A DNA stretch of 39,530 nucleotides from an uncultured Clostridia bacterium (GCA_944412495.1 CALYBL010000006.1:1-39530); one strand, 5' to 3'; positions 26,141 through 35,419 are shown, counted from the stretch's first letter. A program made the numbers and translations. Notes: generated by a model from the letters alone, not told the origin.

Positions 26141-26620
26141 TGATAAGCAGGTTGTATCCCTCTCAGCAAAATTGCGACAAGCTAAAAAACTTTACGGTTA
26201 GGTCACAAGCAAAAGTGCCTTTATCAATTTTTGAAGCTTGCAGCCGAGGCGGATTATTTTACAATTTATAGCCGTATTTGTGATATGCCGACATGCCTGT
26301 CTCCTCCGATAATCTGAGCGGCGGCAGGATATCGGCGGGACGTTCCGGACGCCGTTTAGCCGGCTGAAAGCTTTTTGTTTCAGCTTAATCAGGATAAAAT
26401 CCCCGGCCGTACTGTACTGGCGAAAAGCTTTACAGGTTAGCCTCAAAAATAAAGCATATATCAAGCGCAAAAATATCGAAATTAAGGTCAGTGCTTCTTA
26501 TTCGCTGCAAGTGATATCCCATGATGCGTCGGCAGCGTTTAGTCTGCAAGATAAATGGAATGTCAGCCCGCTATATGGTCTGTACAGGCTGCCGGCAAAT
26601 CAGCCGCTTTTATTTTTGTC
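26141..26620. other. Intergenic stretch between csoR and the metal ATPase
   Basis: About 480 bases. A 90-codon minus-strand frame lies at 26198-26470 without a ribosome binding site or recognisable pattern. I see no supportable gene. Confidence 0.45.
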
Positions 26621-26650
26621 TTGACATACTTATACCCCTATATGTATAAT
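26621..26650 (+). promoter_or_regulatory. Promoter and putative CsoR operator of the metal ATPase gene
   Basis: A perfect TTGACA (26621-26626) and a perfect TATAAT (26645-26650) flank an 18-base spacer that contains TATACCCCTATATG. A C-rich block in an AT context between -35 and -10 resembles known CsoR sites. The strong promoter implies a need for repression. Confidence 0.65.
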
Positions 26651-26682
26651 CTTATTGACAATACACGCCATGGGAGATGGTC

Positions 26683-28611
26683 ATGATGAAAAGGTTCGCA
26701 GCAAAGCTGGAGCAGCTTTTAGAGCTGGGCGGCACAAAAAAGGATATAATACTGCTCGCCATATCCGCCGCAGCTCTTATAATAAGCATTTTCGACCTAA
26801 TTCCGCTGCCGTTTGACGCGGCGTGGGCAGCAATTATATTATGCGGCGTGCCCATAATACTTGAGGCCGTGATTGGCCTGATAACCTCGTTTGACATCAA
26901 GGCGGACGTGCTGGTATCCATCGCGCTTATTGCCGCCGTCTGCATAGGCGAGGATTTCGCCGCCGGCGAGGTGGCGTTTATCATGTCGCTCGGAGGGCTG
27001 CTTGAAGACCTGACGGTCGCGAGGGCACGGGCAGGCATAGAAAAGCTTGTTCGGCTTACCCCGCAGACGGCGAGGGTAGTCAGCGGCGCAGAAGAAACCG
27101 TCATACCCGCCGAGCAGGTCAAGGTAGGCGATATTATACGCGTGCTGCCCGGAGAAAGCATACCCGTCGACGGCGTTATAGTAAAGGGCCAGACGTCCGT
27201 TAATCAGGCTGTTATGACAGGCGAGTCGCTGCCGGTCGACAAGAGTGAGGGTGACGACGTTTCGAGCGGCACCGTCAATCAGTTCGGCACCTTTGACATG
27301 CGCGCGGTAAGGGTCGGCGAGGACAGCTCTATACAGCGTATGATTCGGCTTGTGCAGTCGGCGGACGCAGGCAAGGCAAGAATTGTGGGTATAGCTGACA
27401 GATGGGCCACATGGATAGTCGTGATAGCGCTTTCGGCAGCCCTGCTTACATGGCTTATCTCCGGTGAAATAATCCGCGCGGTGACCATTCTGGTCGTGTT
27501 CTGCCCGTGCGCGCTCGTGCTGGCGACGCCGACCGCTATTATGGCCGCCATAGGCAACGCCACCAAGCACGGCTTTTTAGTGAGGGAGGGCGACGCGCTT
27601 GAACGTCTGGCGGCAGTGTCCAAAATAGCCTTTGACAAGACCGGCACCCTTACCTACGGCAGGCCTGAGGTGGTATTCATAAAAAGCGAGGAGCCGGCAA
27701 TTTCGGACGACAGGCTTTATGCCCTTCTCGCGGCGGCTGAGCAGTATTCCGAGCACCCGCTGGGCAAGGCCATAGTCGGGTGCTATAAGGCATCCGGCAA
27801 AGGCGACGTTTTAAGCGCGGAACAGTTTTCAATGCTGCCGGGCAGGGGTGTTGCCGCCGTGATTGACGGCCGCAGAATCCTCGCCGGCAACCGTGAGCTG
27901 CTGGCGGAAAACAATATTATTCTCCCCGGCGGCATCGTCCGTGAGGCCGACGAGTATTTTGCCGAGGGCTGCACCGTGATATACATAGCCGCAGATGCGG
28001 CCGCCGCCGGATATATCGTCTTATCCGACACCGTGCGGCCGCAGAGCGCCGGTATGATAGAAGCGCTCTCCTCGCTTGGCGTCCAGCCGGTGCTTTTAAC
28101 GGGCGACCACGAGAGCGCGGCAGGCAGTATCGCGAAACAGCTTGGCATAGGCGAGGTCAAGGCGGAGTGTCTGCCGGAGGATAAGCTCAGCTATATAAAG
28201 TCTTGTCAGGATGCAAAGCAATATGTCTGCATGATGGGTGACGGCATCAACGATGCGCCGGCACTGAAATCCGCCAATGTCGGCATAGCGATGGGCGGAG
28301 TGGGCAGCGACATTGCGATGGACGCCGCAGATATAGTTCTTGTGGACGACGAGGTAAAGGAGCTGCCGCATCTTATAGCACTCGCAAAGCGCATGATGGT
28401 CACCATAAAATGCAACCTGTCCTTTTCAATGGGGCTCAATTTCCTCGCCATAATTCTTGCAATAGCCGGAGTGCTTAATCCGGTTGTCGGAGCGCTGGTG
28501 CACAACGCAGGCTCGGTCCTGGTCATTGTCAACTCCGCGCTGCTGCTGAGATGGCGCAAAAGAGGCCTTACAACAAACGGCTCCATGTGCAAGTCCGTTT
28601 CTCAAGGCTGA
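26683..28611 (+). CDS. P1B-type heavy-metal translocating ATPase
   Basis: A metal-exporting P-type ATPase of 642 residues. Visible motifs are TGES at 179-182, the metal site CPC in FCPCALVLATPT (about 274-276), the phosphorylated Asp318 (DKTGTLT), the P1B His358-Pro (SEHPLGKA), and GDGINDAP from 519. There is no N-terminal heavy-metal-associated domain: the protein starts directly with membrane helices. The last helix has HNAGS (His607, Asn608) and lacks the YN and MxxSS signature of Cu(I) pumps, so Zn, Cd, Mn or another metal is as likely as Cu. The start is ATG 26683, six bases after GGGAG; ATG 26686 also fits, and ATG 26677 abuts the site. Confidence 0.92.
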   Translation: MMKRFAAKLEQLLELGGTKKDIILLAISAAALIISIFDLIPLPFDAAWAAIILCGVPIILEAVIGLITSFDIKADVLVSIALIAAVCIGEDFAAGEVAFIMSLGGLLEDLTVARARAGIEKLVRLTPQTARVVSGAEETVIPAEQVKVGDIIRVLPGESIPVDGVIVKGQTSVNQAVMTGESLPVDKSEGDDVSSGTVNQFGTFDMRAVRVGEDSSIQRMIRLVQSADAGKARIVGIADRWATWIVVIALSAALLTWLISGEIIRAVTILVVFCPCALVLATPTAIMAAIGNATKHGFLVREGDALERLAAVSKIAFDKTGTLTYGRPEVVFIKSEEPAISDDRLYALLAAAEQYSEHPLGKAIVGCYKASGKGDVLSAEQFSMLPGRGVAAVIDGRRILAGNRELLAENNIILPGGIVREADEYFAEGCTVIYIAADAAAAGYIVLSDTVRPQSAGMIEALSSLGVQPVLLTGDHESAAGSIAKQLGIGEVKAECLPEDKLSYIKSCQDAKQYVCMMGDGINDAPALKSANVGIAMGGVGSDIAMDAADIVLVDDEVKELPHLIALAKRMMVTIKCNLSFSMGLNFLAIILAIAGVLNPVVGALVHNAGSVLVIVNSALLLRWRKRGLTTNGSMCKSVSQG

Positions 28612-28730
28612 GCATAAGCGTCGTTATAAGCAATTCCCTCAAGCCGCCGGAATTTGACTTGAGAATATACTGCATGTCAGACCACAGCTTACAATTTAGG
28701 ATAAAATCCGGCTGCAGCCGTTTCCCATAA

Positions 28731-28788
28731 AACAAAAAACAACTCCGCCGCGTCCGGCCTCATTACTTATGCCGGCTGCGGCGGAGTT
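28731..28788 (-). terminator. Terminator of rarA
   Basis: An 11 bp perfect stem (28741-28751 with 28778-28788) with an inner CCGGC/GCCGG stem is followed on the minus strand by GTTTTTTG. It lies between the converging metal ATPase gene and rarA and may serve both. Confidence 0.8.
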
Positions 28789-28889
28789 ATTGCATTCCTA
28801 AGGCGGTGCTTGTCAGGGATTTCACGATAAAGCTTCCCGATAGGCGGACAAATGCTTGAAATGACAATGCACGGCTTTAATTTTATGTA

Positions 28890-30185
28890 TCAGGCTTTGT
28901 CGCTTTTGCGCCTGTTTTTGTTATTCTTCTTTATATTATCCCAGTAAGCCTTGTACGCCTGCTCTGTCTTGTTGTCTCCGGGGATATAATAAACGGCGTC
29001 CTTTATCTCATCCGGAAGGTACTGCTGCTCGACATAATTATTCTCAAAGTCGTGCGGATAAAGATAAAACTGCCCCTTTACCTTCCTGTCCTCGCCGTCA
29101 AAATGCTTGTTCTGAAGCTGGCGCGGGACGTGTCCTGTCCTGCCGGCCTTAAGGTCGGCCTCCGCCCGGTAATAAGCACTGCAGCCGGCGTTTGACTTTG
29201 GCGCGCTGCACACGAGTATCACCGCGTCCGAAAGCGGGTTTATCGCCTCCGGCAGGCCCACCATCATAGCGGCGTCGACGCACGCCTTAACAATGGGTAT
29301 TATCTGCGGATATGCAAGCCCCACATCCTCGCAGGCGCACACCATGAGCCGCCGGCATGCCGACGGCAGGTCGCCGGCCTCGAGCAGCCGCGCAAGATAG
29401 TGCAGCGCCGCGTTCGGGTCCGAGCCGCGCATGGATTTCTGGTAGGCGGATATGACGTCGTAGTGCTCGTCACCGCTTTTATCATACCGCACGGCCGAAT
29501 TCTGCGAAAGCTGCCTTACCGTATCCGCCGATATCTCCCTGATATCCCCGTCCGCCGGTGAGGCAATAACGCTCAGCTCAGCCATATTTATCGCCTTTCT
29601 CACGTCGCCGCCGCAGCCGTGCGATATTATATCAAATACCTCGTCGTCTATTTTGTATTTTTCCGACCTTTCATGCTCCATAAATTCATATGCGCGCTTT
29701 ATGGCCGGAACCACGTCCGCAGGCTCCACCATCTTGAACTCAAACACGGTGGAACGGCTGAGTACTGCGCCGTACACGTAAAAATACGGGTTTTCCGTCG
29801 TCGACGCTATCAGTGTTATGCTGCCGTTCTCCATAAACTCGAGCAGCGTCTGCTGCTGCTTTTTGTTAAAGTACTGTATCTCGTCCAAATACAGCAGTAT
29901 GCCGTCAGGCGCCGCTAAGGTGTCAATCTCGGCGACGGCGTCCTTGATGTCCGCAGTGGAGGCAGTGGTGCCGTTGAGCTTATGCAGTCGCTTGCCGGTG
30001 CGCTTGGCAATGATAGAGGCGACCGTAGATTTACCCACGCCGGACGGGCCGTAAAATATCAGACTCGGGATGTTGCCCGATTCTATTATTGCACGCAGCG
30101 CGCAGCCCTTTGAAAAAAGGTGCGGCTGTCCCACCACATCGTCAAGGCTCTGCGGCCTTAATCTGTCGGCCAGCGGTGCTGCCAT
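28890..30185 (-). CDS. rarA: Replication-associated recombination protein A (AAA+ ATPase)
   Basis: RarA/MgsA is a clamp-loader-like AAA+ ATPase acting at stalled replication forks. It begins with PLADRLRPQSLDDVVGQ. Walker A is GPSGVGKST (46-54) and Walker B is LYLDEIQ (Asp101, Glu102). Sensor 1 is in LIASTTENP. The C-terminal tetramerisation region contains CEDVGLAYP and AINPLSDAVIL. The length of 431 residues is typical. The start is ATG 30185, eight bases after GAGG; a GTG at 30194 abuts the site. It follows the acetyltransferase gene by 28 bases and probably shares its promoter. Confidence 0.96.
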   Translation of the reverse strand: MAAPLADRLRPQSLDDVVGQPHLFSKGCALRAIIESGNIPSLIFYGPSGVGKSTVASIIAKRTGKRLHKLNGTTASTADIKDAVAEIDTLAAPDGILLYLDEIQYFNKKQQQTLLEFMENGSITLIASTTENPYFYVYGAVLSRSTVFEFKMVEPADVVPAIKRAYEFMEHERSEKYKIDDEVFDIISHGCGGDVRKAINMAELSVIASPADGDIREISADTVRQLSQNSAVRYDKSGDEHYDVISAYQKSMRGSDPNAALHYLARLLEAGDLPSACRRLMVCACEDVGLAYPQIIPIVKACVDAAMMVGLPEAINPLSDAVILVCSAPKSNAGCSAYYRAEADLKAGRTGHVPRQLQNKHFDGEDRKVKGQFYLYPHDFENNYVEQQYLPDEIKDAVYYIPGDNKTEQAYKAYWDNIKKNNKNRRKSDKA

Positions 30186-30213
30186 ATTTTTCACCTCACA
30201 TTTTTATCAGCAG

Positions 30214-30684
30214 TTATCTTTCGTTTTTCATGACCCAAAAGTCTTCGATATTGTTCGTATTAGCGATTTCGTCCTGAATAATTTCTGATAAAACAAAGCC
30301 TGCCCTTTTATACGCTTTTACCGCTCTTATGTTTGACGCCGCGGCTCTTAAATAAACAGTGTCGTTATAATGTTTTATTCCCCTTATTTCCTGCACACAT
30401 TTTTCGGCAAACAAATGCCCCTCTCCCCTGCCGCAGAGCTTTGGAAACAACGGCCGCCCTGCCCCAAGCATATCTTTGTCAAGCCGACACGACACATAGC
30501 CGATAAGCCTTGCTTGCTCAAGCAGGCAAAACTGCTCTGTCCCCCATGTAGCCTTATCCATAAGATAGCCGTTCGGCCGTCCCTTAAAGCTGTACATGTC
30601 GAGCGGCGGCTTATATTCCCACTCGCTGATTTGGAGGGCCATTTCCTCAGTCAGCGCATGGAGGTGTGCATTTTTATAATACAT
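30214..30684 (-). CDS. GNAT-family N-acetyltransferase
   Basis: A 156-residue acetyl-CoA-dependent acetyltransferase. It shows the early family pattern ISEWEYKPPLDMYSF, the acetyl-CoA loop CGRGEGHLF (R-x-G-x-G type), and the C-terminal NIRAVKAYKRAGFV helix-strand. The substrate is unknown. The start is ATG 30684, eight bases after GAGG; the open frame upstream (GTG 30705) has no site. It is the promoter-proximal gene of the pair with rarA. Confidence 0.88.
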   Translation of the reverse strand: MYYKNAHLHALTEEMALQISEWEYKPPLDMYSFKGRPNGYLMDKATWGTEQFCLLEQARLIGYVSCRLDKDMLGAGRPLFPKLCGRGEGHLFAEKCVQEIRGIKHYNDTVYLRAAASNIRAVKAYKRAGFVLSEIIQDEIANTNNIEDFWVMKNER

Positions 30685-30709
30685 AATCAAAGCCTCATAT
30701 TTCACAAGC

Positions 30710-30737
30710 AGTATAAAGGTTTAAAATCCGGCATCAA
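30710..30737 (-). promoter_or_regulatory. Promoter of the GNAT-rarA unit
   Basis: On the minus strand, TTGATG (30732-30737) and TATACT (30710-30715) are separated by 16 bases, with the start codon 25 bases downstream of the -10. Confidence 0.5.
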
Positions 30738-30778
30738 AAGCGCACAACAACCGCACATATCCGATATTTATACAATAA

Positions 30779-30801
30779 GCCGCCGAATGCACCCGGCGGC
30801 T
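30779..30801 (-). terminator. Probable terminator of the glyA-esterase unit
   Basis: AGCCGCCG (30779-30786) pairs with CGGCGGCT (30794-30801) around a 7-base loop. The T-run is poor on both strands (TTATTG on the minus side), so termination may be partial. Confidence 0.5.
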
Positions 30802-30953
30802 TTAATATTATCAATGCCGCCAAAACACCGGCGCTCACCCGCGAAGACAGCGGCATTCCACGGTCTTCACGATCCTTACGGTCCGGCTGTTTCGACACGA
30901 GATACCGCCGTCATAGCCTGTGCCGTCGGTATGTATCCTCGCATTAAGCAGCT

Positions 30954-31718
30954 TTACATAAGCGTCATGAAGTAGTCCAGCGCCTGCTCGACGGATTTTT
31001 CCCACAGCCGCCATTCGTGTCCGCCCGGCCATTCCCTGTATTCATATTTATAGCCGTATTTGTCGAGGCACTTTTTAAAGTCGTCCTGCTGCTCATGTAT
31101 GCTAACGAGCACGTCGTCTATACCGCAGGTTATGAAAAACGACGGCTTGTTTTTGGCGGCAGCCGTTTTCTCGGCCAGCGCAAACAAATCGTCCTGCGGC
31201 CTTACGACGCCCTTTGATATTGCGTAAAACTCATCGTCGGCCACAAGGTCGTATGCGCGCCTTACATCCAGAACCCCGGAGAAGGAGGCCGCGGCCATGT
31301 ACCTGTCGGGACGGCTGAGCGCCACCTTTGCTGCGCCGTAGCCGCCCATGGAAAGCCCCGCCACAAAGGTGCGCTCCCTCGGACGCTCAATTCCGAACAG
31401 CGACTTTACAAGGGCCGGCAGCTCGTCGGCTATGTATGAAAAATAGTTCGGCCCGTACACCATGTCGGAATAAAAGCTGCGCTGAACCTCCGGCATTACC
31501 ACTATAAAGCCGCGGTAGTCGGCGAACCGCTCTATGTCGGTATAGCGTGACCACATCGTGTTGTCGTCCGACAGCCCGTGCAGCAGGTATAGTATCGGCA
31601 TGTCCTCCGGCGGTGTCGTCACCCCTACCTTGTTCGCGACGTCGAACGGCAGACTCACAGTTATATTTGTGCGCATGCCGAGCTGGTCTGAATATATTGA
31701 ACCCTTAAAATTTGCCAT
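30954..31718 (-). CDS. Esterase D/S-formylglutathione hydrolase-like alpha/beta hydrolase
   Basis: A 254-residue cytosolic esterase. The oxyanion-side LYLLHGLSDD, the nucleophile elbow GLSMGG with Ser123, an acidic residue in CGIDD (Asp201 or Asp202) and His234 (GGHEW) form the catalytic triad. It is similar to the tributyrin esterases (EstA) of lactic acid bacteria and to feruloyl or S-formylglutathione esterases; the substrate is not certain. No signal peptide. The start is ATG 31718 with GAGG ten bases upstream. It lies 23 bases after glyA and probably shares its transcript. Confidence 0.9.
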   Translation of the reverse strand: MANFKGSIYSDQLGMRTNITVSLPFDVANKVGVTTPPEDMPILYLLHGLSDDNTMWSRYTDIERFADYRGFIVVMPEVQRSFYSDMVYGPNYFSYIADELPALVKSLFGIERPRERTFVAGLSMGGYGAAKVALSRPDRYMAAASFSGVLDVRRAYDLVADDEFYAISKGVVRPQDDLFALAEKTAAAKNKPSFFITCGIDDVLVSIHEQQDDFKKCLDKYGYKYEYREWPGGHEWRLWEKSVEQALDYFMTLM

Positions 31719-31741
31719 TTTCTCAAAACCTCAATTATAAT

Positions 31742-32992
31742 TTATTCATAAAGCGGATATTTGTCGCAGATTTCCCTGACTCCGCTCTTTATTTTGTCGG
31801 CATTGCTTTCAAAGTCAGTCGCCGCCAGCGCTATAAATTCCGCTATTTTGTCAAAATCGTCGGTATCAAGCCCGCGTGTGGTGGCTGCCGGCGTGCCGAG
31901 ACGCACACCGCTCGTTACAAACGGCTTTTCAGGGTCGTTTGGTATAGCATTCTTATTCGTCGTGATATTTACCGCGTCAAGACGGTGCTCAAGCTCTTTG
32001 CCCGTTATTCCGGTGCCGACTAAGTTGACCAGCACAAGGTGATTGTCAGTGCCGCCGGAGACAAGCTTTATGCCGCGCTTTAAAAGCCCGTTTGCAAGCG
32101 CCTGTGCGTTGTCTATGACGCGCTGCTGATATTTCTTGAAATCGTCCGACAGCGCCTCCTTGAAGCAGACGGCCTTTGCAGCGATTATATGCATGAGCGG
32201 GCCGCCCTGGTTGCCGGGGAACACGGCCTTGTCAATGGCCTTTGCATACTCCTCTTTGCAGAGTATCATGCCGCCTCTCGGCCCGCGCAGGGTCTTGTGT
32301 GTCGTCGTGGTGACTATATCGGCGTACGGCACGGGATTCATATGCAGCCCTGCGGCTACAAGTCCCGCTATATGCGCCATATCGACCATGAGCATAGCGC
32401 CGCACTTTTTGGCTATATCGCTCATGCGGTCGAACTCAATCCTTCTTGCATAGGCGGACGCTCCGGCGACAATAAGCTTTGGCCTTACCTCCATCGCCGT
32501 CTGCTCCATCTTGTCGTAATCTATAAAGCCGTCGTCGTTCACGCCGTACGGCACGAAATTATATGTAGCGCCCGACATATTCACCGGCGAGCCGTGTGTG
32601 AGATGTCCGCCGTGTGCGAGATTCATGCCCATAACAGTGTCGCCCGGCTTTAAAAAGGCAAAGTACACCGCCTGATTGGCCTGTGCTCCGGAATGGGGCT
32701 GGACATTGGCGTGCTCGGCGCCGAAAAGCTCCTTCGCCCTGTCGCGCGCTATATTCTCCACAATGTCCACGCACTGGCAGCCACCGTAATAGCGCTTGCC
32801 GGGATAACCCTCCGCGTATTTATTGGTGAGCACGCTGCCCATGGCCGCCATGACCGCCGGAGACACAAAATTTTCCGATGCGATAAGCTCTATGTTGTTC
32901 TGCTGGCGCTTAAGCTCGCTGCGCATCGCGTCCGCCACTTCGCTGTCGCTGTGGCTTATAAAGCCTATGGTATTTATTATGTCGCTGTACAT
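31742..32992 (-). CDS. glyA: Serine hydroxymethyltransferase
   Basis: A PLP enzyme that interconverts serine and glycine with tetrahydrofolate and feeds one-carbon metabolism. It shows IELIASENF near the N-terminus, YYGGCQCVD, the AHGGHLTHG loop, and the PLP lysine in [14 protein letters not shown]. The length of 416 residues is typical. The start is ATG 32992, seven bases after AAGGAG. A good promoter lies 140 bases upstream, overlapped by an inverted repeat. No glycine or THF riboswitch pattern was recognised in the leader. Confidence 0.97.
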   Translation of the reverse strand: MYSDIINTIGFISHSDSEVADAMRSELKRQQNNIELIASENFVSPAVMAAMGSVLTNKYAEGYPGKRYYGGCQCVDIVENIARDRAKELFGAEHANVQPHSGAQANQAVYFAFLKPGDTVMGMNLAHGGHLTHGSPVNMSGATYNFVPYGVNDDGFIDYDKMEQTAMEVRPKLIVAGASAYARRIEFDRMSDIAKKCGAMLMVDMAHIAGLVAAGLHMNPVPYADIVTTTTHKTLRGPRGGMILCKEEYAKAIDKAVFPGNQGGPLMHIIAAKAVCFKEALSDDFKKYQQRVIDNAQALANGLLKRGIKLVSGGTDNHLVLVNLVGTGITGKELEHRLDAVNITTNKNAIPNDPEKPFVTSGVRLGTPAATTRGLDTDDFDKIAEFIALAATDFESNADKIKSGVREICDKYPLYE

Positions 32993-33133
32993 CTAAAAGC
33001 TCCTTTTCTCTTTATTTTCCGAAACAGCCGCGACGCCCGCAGCGACAGTATGCAGCACTCATGAAGCATACGGGTATTTTCTCTGTGCTCAGTGCTGCGT
33101 CAAGCCCGTGTCACGACCGAATAAACTTTTTTT

Positions 33134-33162
33134 ATTATACACTTTAAATGCACAAAAGGCAA
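33134..33162 (-). promoter_or_regulatory. Promoter of glyA
   Basis: On the minus strand, TTGCCT (33157-33162) and a perfect TATAAT (33134-33139) have a 17-base spacer. Confidence 0.65.
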
Positions 33163-33174
33163 CATTTTAAAGTG
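33140..33174. promoter_or_regulatory. Inverted repeat over the glyA promoter, possible operator
   Basis: CACTTTAAATG (33140-33150) and CATTTTAAAGTG (33163-33174) form a dyad with one base difference. It covers the spacer and -35 of glyA, a position suited to repression. Confidence 0.45.
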
Positions 33175-33316
33175 TGTTAAGCCTCCTTTTTAGGAGCCAG
33201 GGCCATCTGACGCTGCAATATCCCGTCGTGCCGAAAAAGACAAGCATTCGTCATAATACGCCAATTTTATCATATATATTTAGTGCACGCAAAAATATAT
33301 TACGGGAAGTGCTGCT

Positions 33317-34123
33317 ATGAAAATTATATCCACCTCCAAAAAGTCCACCGGTCTGTTTGCTTTGGGCCTTGTGCTTGCAGTATCTATCTTTGTCTTTTCC
33401 TCGTTCGGGCAAAGAATAATATCCGCCGGTGCCGGCACAGGAGTAGTGAGCTGGGGCCTGCGCCACAACACCGACCACACAACTCCCGAGGGAAATGCCA
33501 AAGGTATTGAGATACTCAGCAACAACGGCGGAAGATACACGGGTAATACCGAAGAAAAAAAGGTGTATCTCACCTTTGATTTGGGATACGAGGCGGGCTA
33601 CACCGAAACTGTGCTCGACATACTAAAGCAGAATGATTTAAAGGCTGTGTTTTTCATAACGGGAAATTATCTGGAAAAGGAGCCCGGTCTTATAGAGCGC
33701 ATGATAGCCGACGGCCACTATATCGGCAATCACACCTACTACCACCGCGACTGCGAGAAAGTATCCTTTTCCGAGATTAAAGAGGACATAACCAAGCTTC
33801 AATCAGCGTTTGAGGAAAAATACGGGATATCCATGCAGTTTTACCGTCCGCCGCAGGGCAAATTTTACGAGGATATCATAGCCGAGGCCAACGGTCTCGG
33901 GCTCACCACGCTGCTATGGAGCTTCGCCTACGAGGACTGGGGCGACAACGTAATCCCCGCCGACACGGCCGTATCAAAAATTATGGAAAGAATACATCCG
34001 GGTGCCATACTGCTGCTGCATCTTGCAAATAATACAAATTCCGACATGCTGCCCTACGCCATAGAAAGCATTAAGGCCGAGGGCTACGAGATAGGCGATC
34101 CCGCCGACCTGCTGATAAGCTGA
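33317..34123 (+). CDS. pdaA: PdaA-type polysaccharide deacetylase (spore cortex muramic delta-lactam)
   Basis: This enzyme deacetylates muramic acid in spore cortex peptidoglycan, a step to muramic delta-lactam, which marks cortex for germination enzymes. Residues 10-30 are a signal anchor. The NodB domain (about 82-260) has motif 1 TFDLGYEAGYT (Asp88; the second Asp of the usual TFDDG is replaced, as in PdaA, where it is Asn), motif 2 GNHTYYH (His139, His143), motif 3 RPPQG (Arg177), then LLWSFAYEDW and LLLHLANN. The length of 268 is close to B. subtilis PdaA. The start is ATG 33317 with GGGAAG upstream. A sporulation sigma promoter may include CATATAT near 33270 (weak). Confidence 0.9.
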   Translation: MKIISTSKKSTGLFALGLVLAVSIFVFSSFGQRIISAGAGTGVVSWGLRHNTDHTTPEGNAKGIEILSNNGGRYTGNTEEKKVYLTFDLGYEAGYTETVLDILKQNDLKAVFFITGNYLEKEPGLIERMIADGHYIGNHTYYHRDCEKVSFSEIKEDITKLQSAFEEKYGISMQFYRPPQGKFYEDIIAEANGLGLTTLLWSFAYEDWGDNVIPADTAVSKIMERIHPGAILLLHLANNTNSDMLPYAIESIKAEGYEIGDPADLLIS

Positions 34124-34447
34124 GGTCCGCCTTGGCGCCGCTTCCGGTCTGCTCTCTTTACCGTAATTTCCTTTTTCAGCTGCAAACGAAGCTATTATCA
34201 CGGTCTCCGGCAAAGCCGGCTGTCTATAAAAGCCCTGAAATGGCTGCTAACGGCAGCCTTAGAGCAAGCGGAAGCTTCCGCATGTACTTTGTCTCCCGGC
34301 AATCCGCGATTCGGACGAAGCCTTACAAGCATCCGGCAGTTATAGCCTTAATTCGCCCTTTCCTGCTCAATTTGATGTTTTCTTCCCCAAGGCTTTTCTC
34401 CCGCAGCGTGGTCACAGGATTCGTTATTACTAATCAATAAAAAGCGC
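34124..34447. other. Intergenic stretch, nothing firm
   Basis: About 320 bases between converging genes. Small hairpins CCGGC-AAA-GCCGG (near 34207) and GGCTGC-TAAC-GGCAGCC (near 34242) are present. A 102-codon frame (34132-34440) starting with TTG lacks a ribosome binding site and looks spurious. Confidence 0.4.
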
Positions 34448-34479
34448 AAACCGGATATCCTTATATCGATATCCGGTTT
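34448..34479 (-). terminator. Bidirectional terminator between the two deacetylase genes
   Basis: A perfect 12 bp stem (34448-34459 with 34468-34479) is followed on the minus strand by TTTGCGCTTTTTATT and on the plus strand by TTTATTTTAAT. It lies 32 bases past the minus-strand deacetylase stop. Confidence 0.8.
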
Positions 34480-34510
34480 ATTTTAATATAATAAAGGCTG
34501 TAAGTGCCTG

Positions 34511-35419
34511 TTAATTATTCACGGTATGTTTCGGAACAACGCTATTAGAATCAAGTGTTTCAAAGGTAAAGCCGTTGTCCCTGAAAAGCTGTATAACCTG
34601 CGGCAGAGCGTCAACAGTTGTAGTCTTTGTCGGAGCGTCGTGCATGAGCACACACGCATTGCTCCGTTTCGGCATATCGTTTTTACAACGTTGGACTATC
34701 TCAGACGCTGTCAACTTTTTATCATCCGCATCACCGGAGGTAACATTCCAGTCAAAATAGGTATATCCCCGATTCTGTACTTCCTGTGTCAGCCGCGTCA
34801 TGATTCCTAAATTGTATTTTTTGCTGACCGTATTGGACGAGCCGCCGGGAAACCGAATTATATTAGACCTTATTCCGGTATACTGGAACACCTCGTCCGA
34901 TATCATCTGCAGGTCGTTAAAATATGCCTCGTCGCTTGAGTATATCTGGTCATATTTATGGCTGTAGGAATGCAGCCCTATGGCATGTCCGTCATCTGCG
35001 ATATTCTTTAAGTACTCCATTTTGCCCGTGTGTATGACAAAAAACGTTGCCTTTACGTTTTCTCTTTTAAGTATCTCCAGTATTTTAAGCGTATTCTCCG
35101 ACGGGCCGTCGTCAAAGGTGAGGTAGCATATTTTCTGCGAAACCTCGCTGCTGCCGGATGACGGAGACTGCTGGGCCTGGAGCTGCGCCCTTGTACTGCT
35201 GAGCTCGGAATTAAGCCGGTCTATCTCGCTCGATTTTTCATTGAGCTGGCTTTCATACTCAGACACGGTTGAATCTATCTGAGACTGCGCATTCTGTATC
35301 TGTGACTTCAGGCTTTCGTTATCGTCCATTATCAGCTTGCAGGACACGCCGAAAAATGTCGCCAGAAAGGTCAGCGCCGTTATGAGTGCTATTAATACAA
35401 TTATCTTAGGCTTTGACAT
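34511..35419 (-). CDS. PgdA-like polysaccharide deacetylase with coiled-coil stalk
   Basis: A 302-residue membrane-anchored peptidoglycan or polysaccharide N-deacetylase. Residues 5-25 are a membrane anchor, about 32-84 a coiled-coil stalk with heptads, and about 95-290 the NodB domain. Motif 1 is TFDDG (Asp103 catalytic, Asp104 metal), motif 2 HSYSH (His150, His154), motif 3 RFPGGSS (Arg189), motif 4 DWNVTSGD, and motif 5 LMHDA (His260). All key residues are intact. The substrate is probably cell-wall GlcNAc. The start is ATG 35419 with GAGGGATGG upstream. Confidence 0.92.
   Translation of the reverse strand: MSKPKIIVLIALITALTFLATFFGVSCKLIMDDNESLKSQIQNAQSQIDSTVSEYESQLNEKSSEIDRLNSELSSTRAQLQAQQSPSSGSSEVSQKICYLTFDDGPSENTLKILEILKRENVKATFFVIHTGKMEYLKNIADDGHAIGLHSYSHKYDQIYSSDEAYFNDLQMISDEVFQYTGIRSNIIRFPGGSSNTVSKKYNLGIMTRLTQEVQNRGYTYFDWNVTSGDADDKKLTASEIVQRCKNDMPKRSNACVLMHDAPTKTTTVDALPQVIQLFRDNGFTFETLDSNSVVPKHTVNN

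Noticed and set aside
26198-26470. 90-codon minus-strand frame between csoR and the metal ATPase
   Set aside because: No start signal and no recognisable domain.
26839-27570. 243-codon open frame antisense to the metal ATPase gene
   Set aside because: It is a shadow in GC-rich coding DNA, with no ribosome binding site and no protein family pattern, while the plus strand has every P-type ATPase motif.
32993-33316. Glycine or tetrahydrofolate riboswitch before glyA
   Set aside because: I found no matching conserved core; only a promoter and an inverted repeat are supportable.
34132-34440. 102-codon frame directly after pdaA
   Set aside because: It begins at TTG without a binding site and has a basic, shuffled composition; it probably is non-coding.
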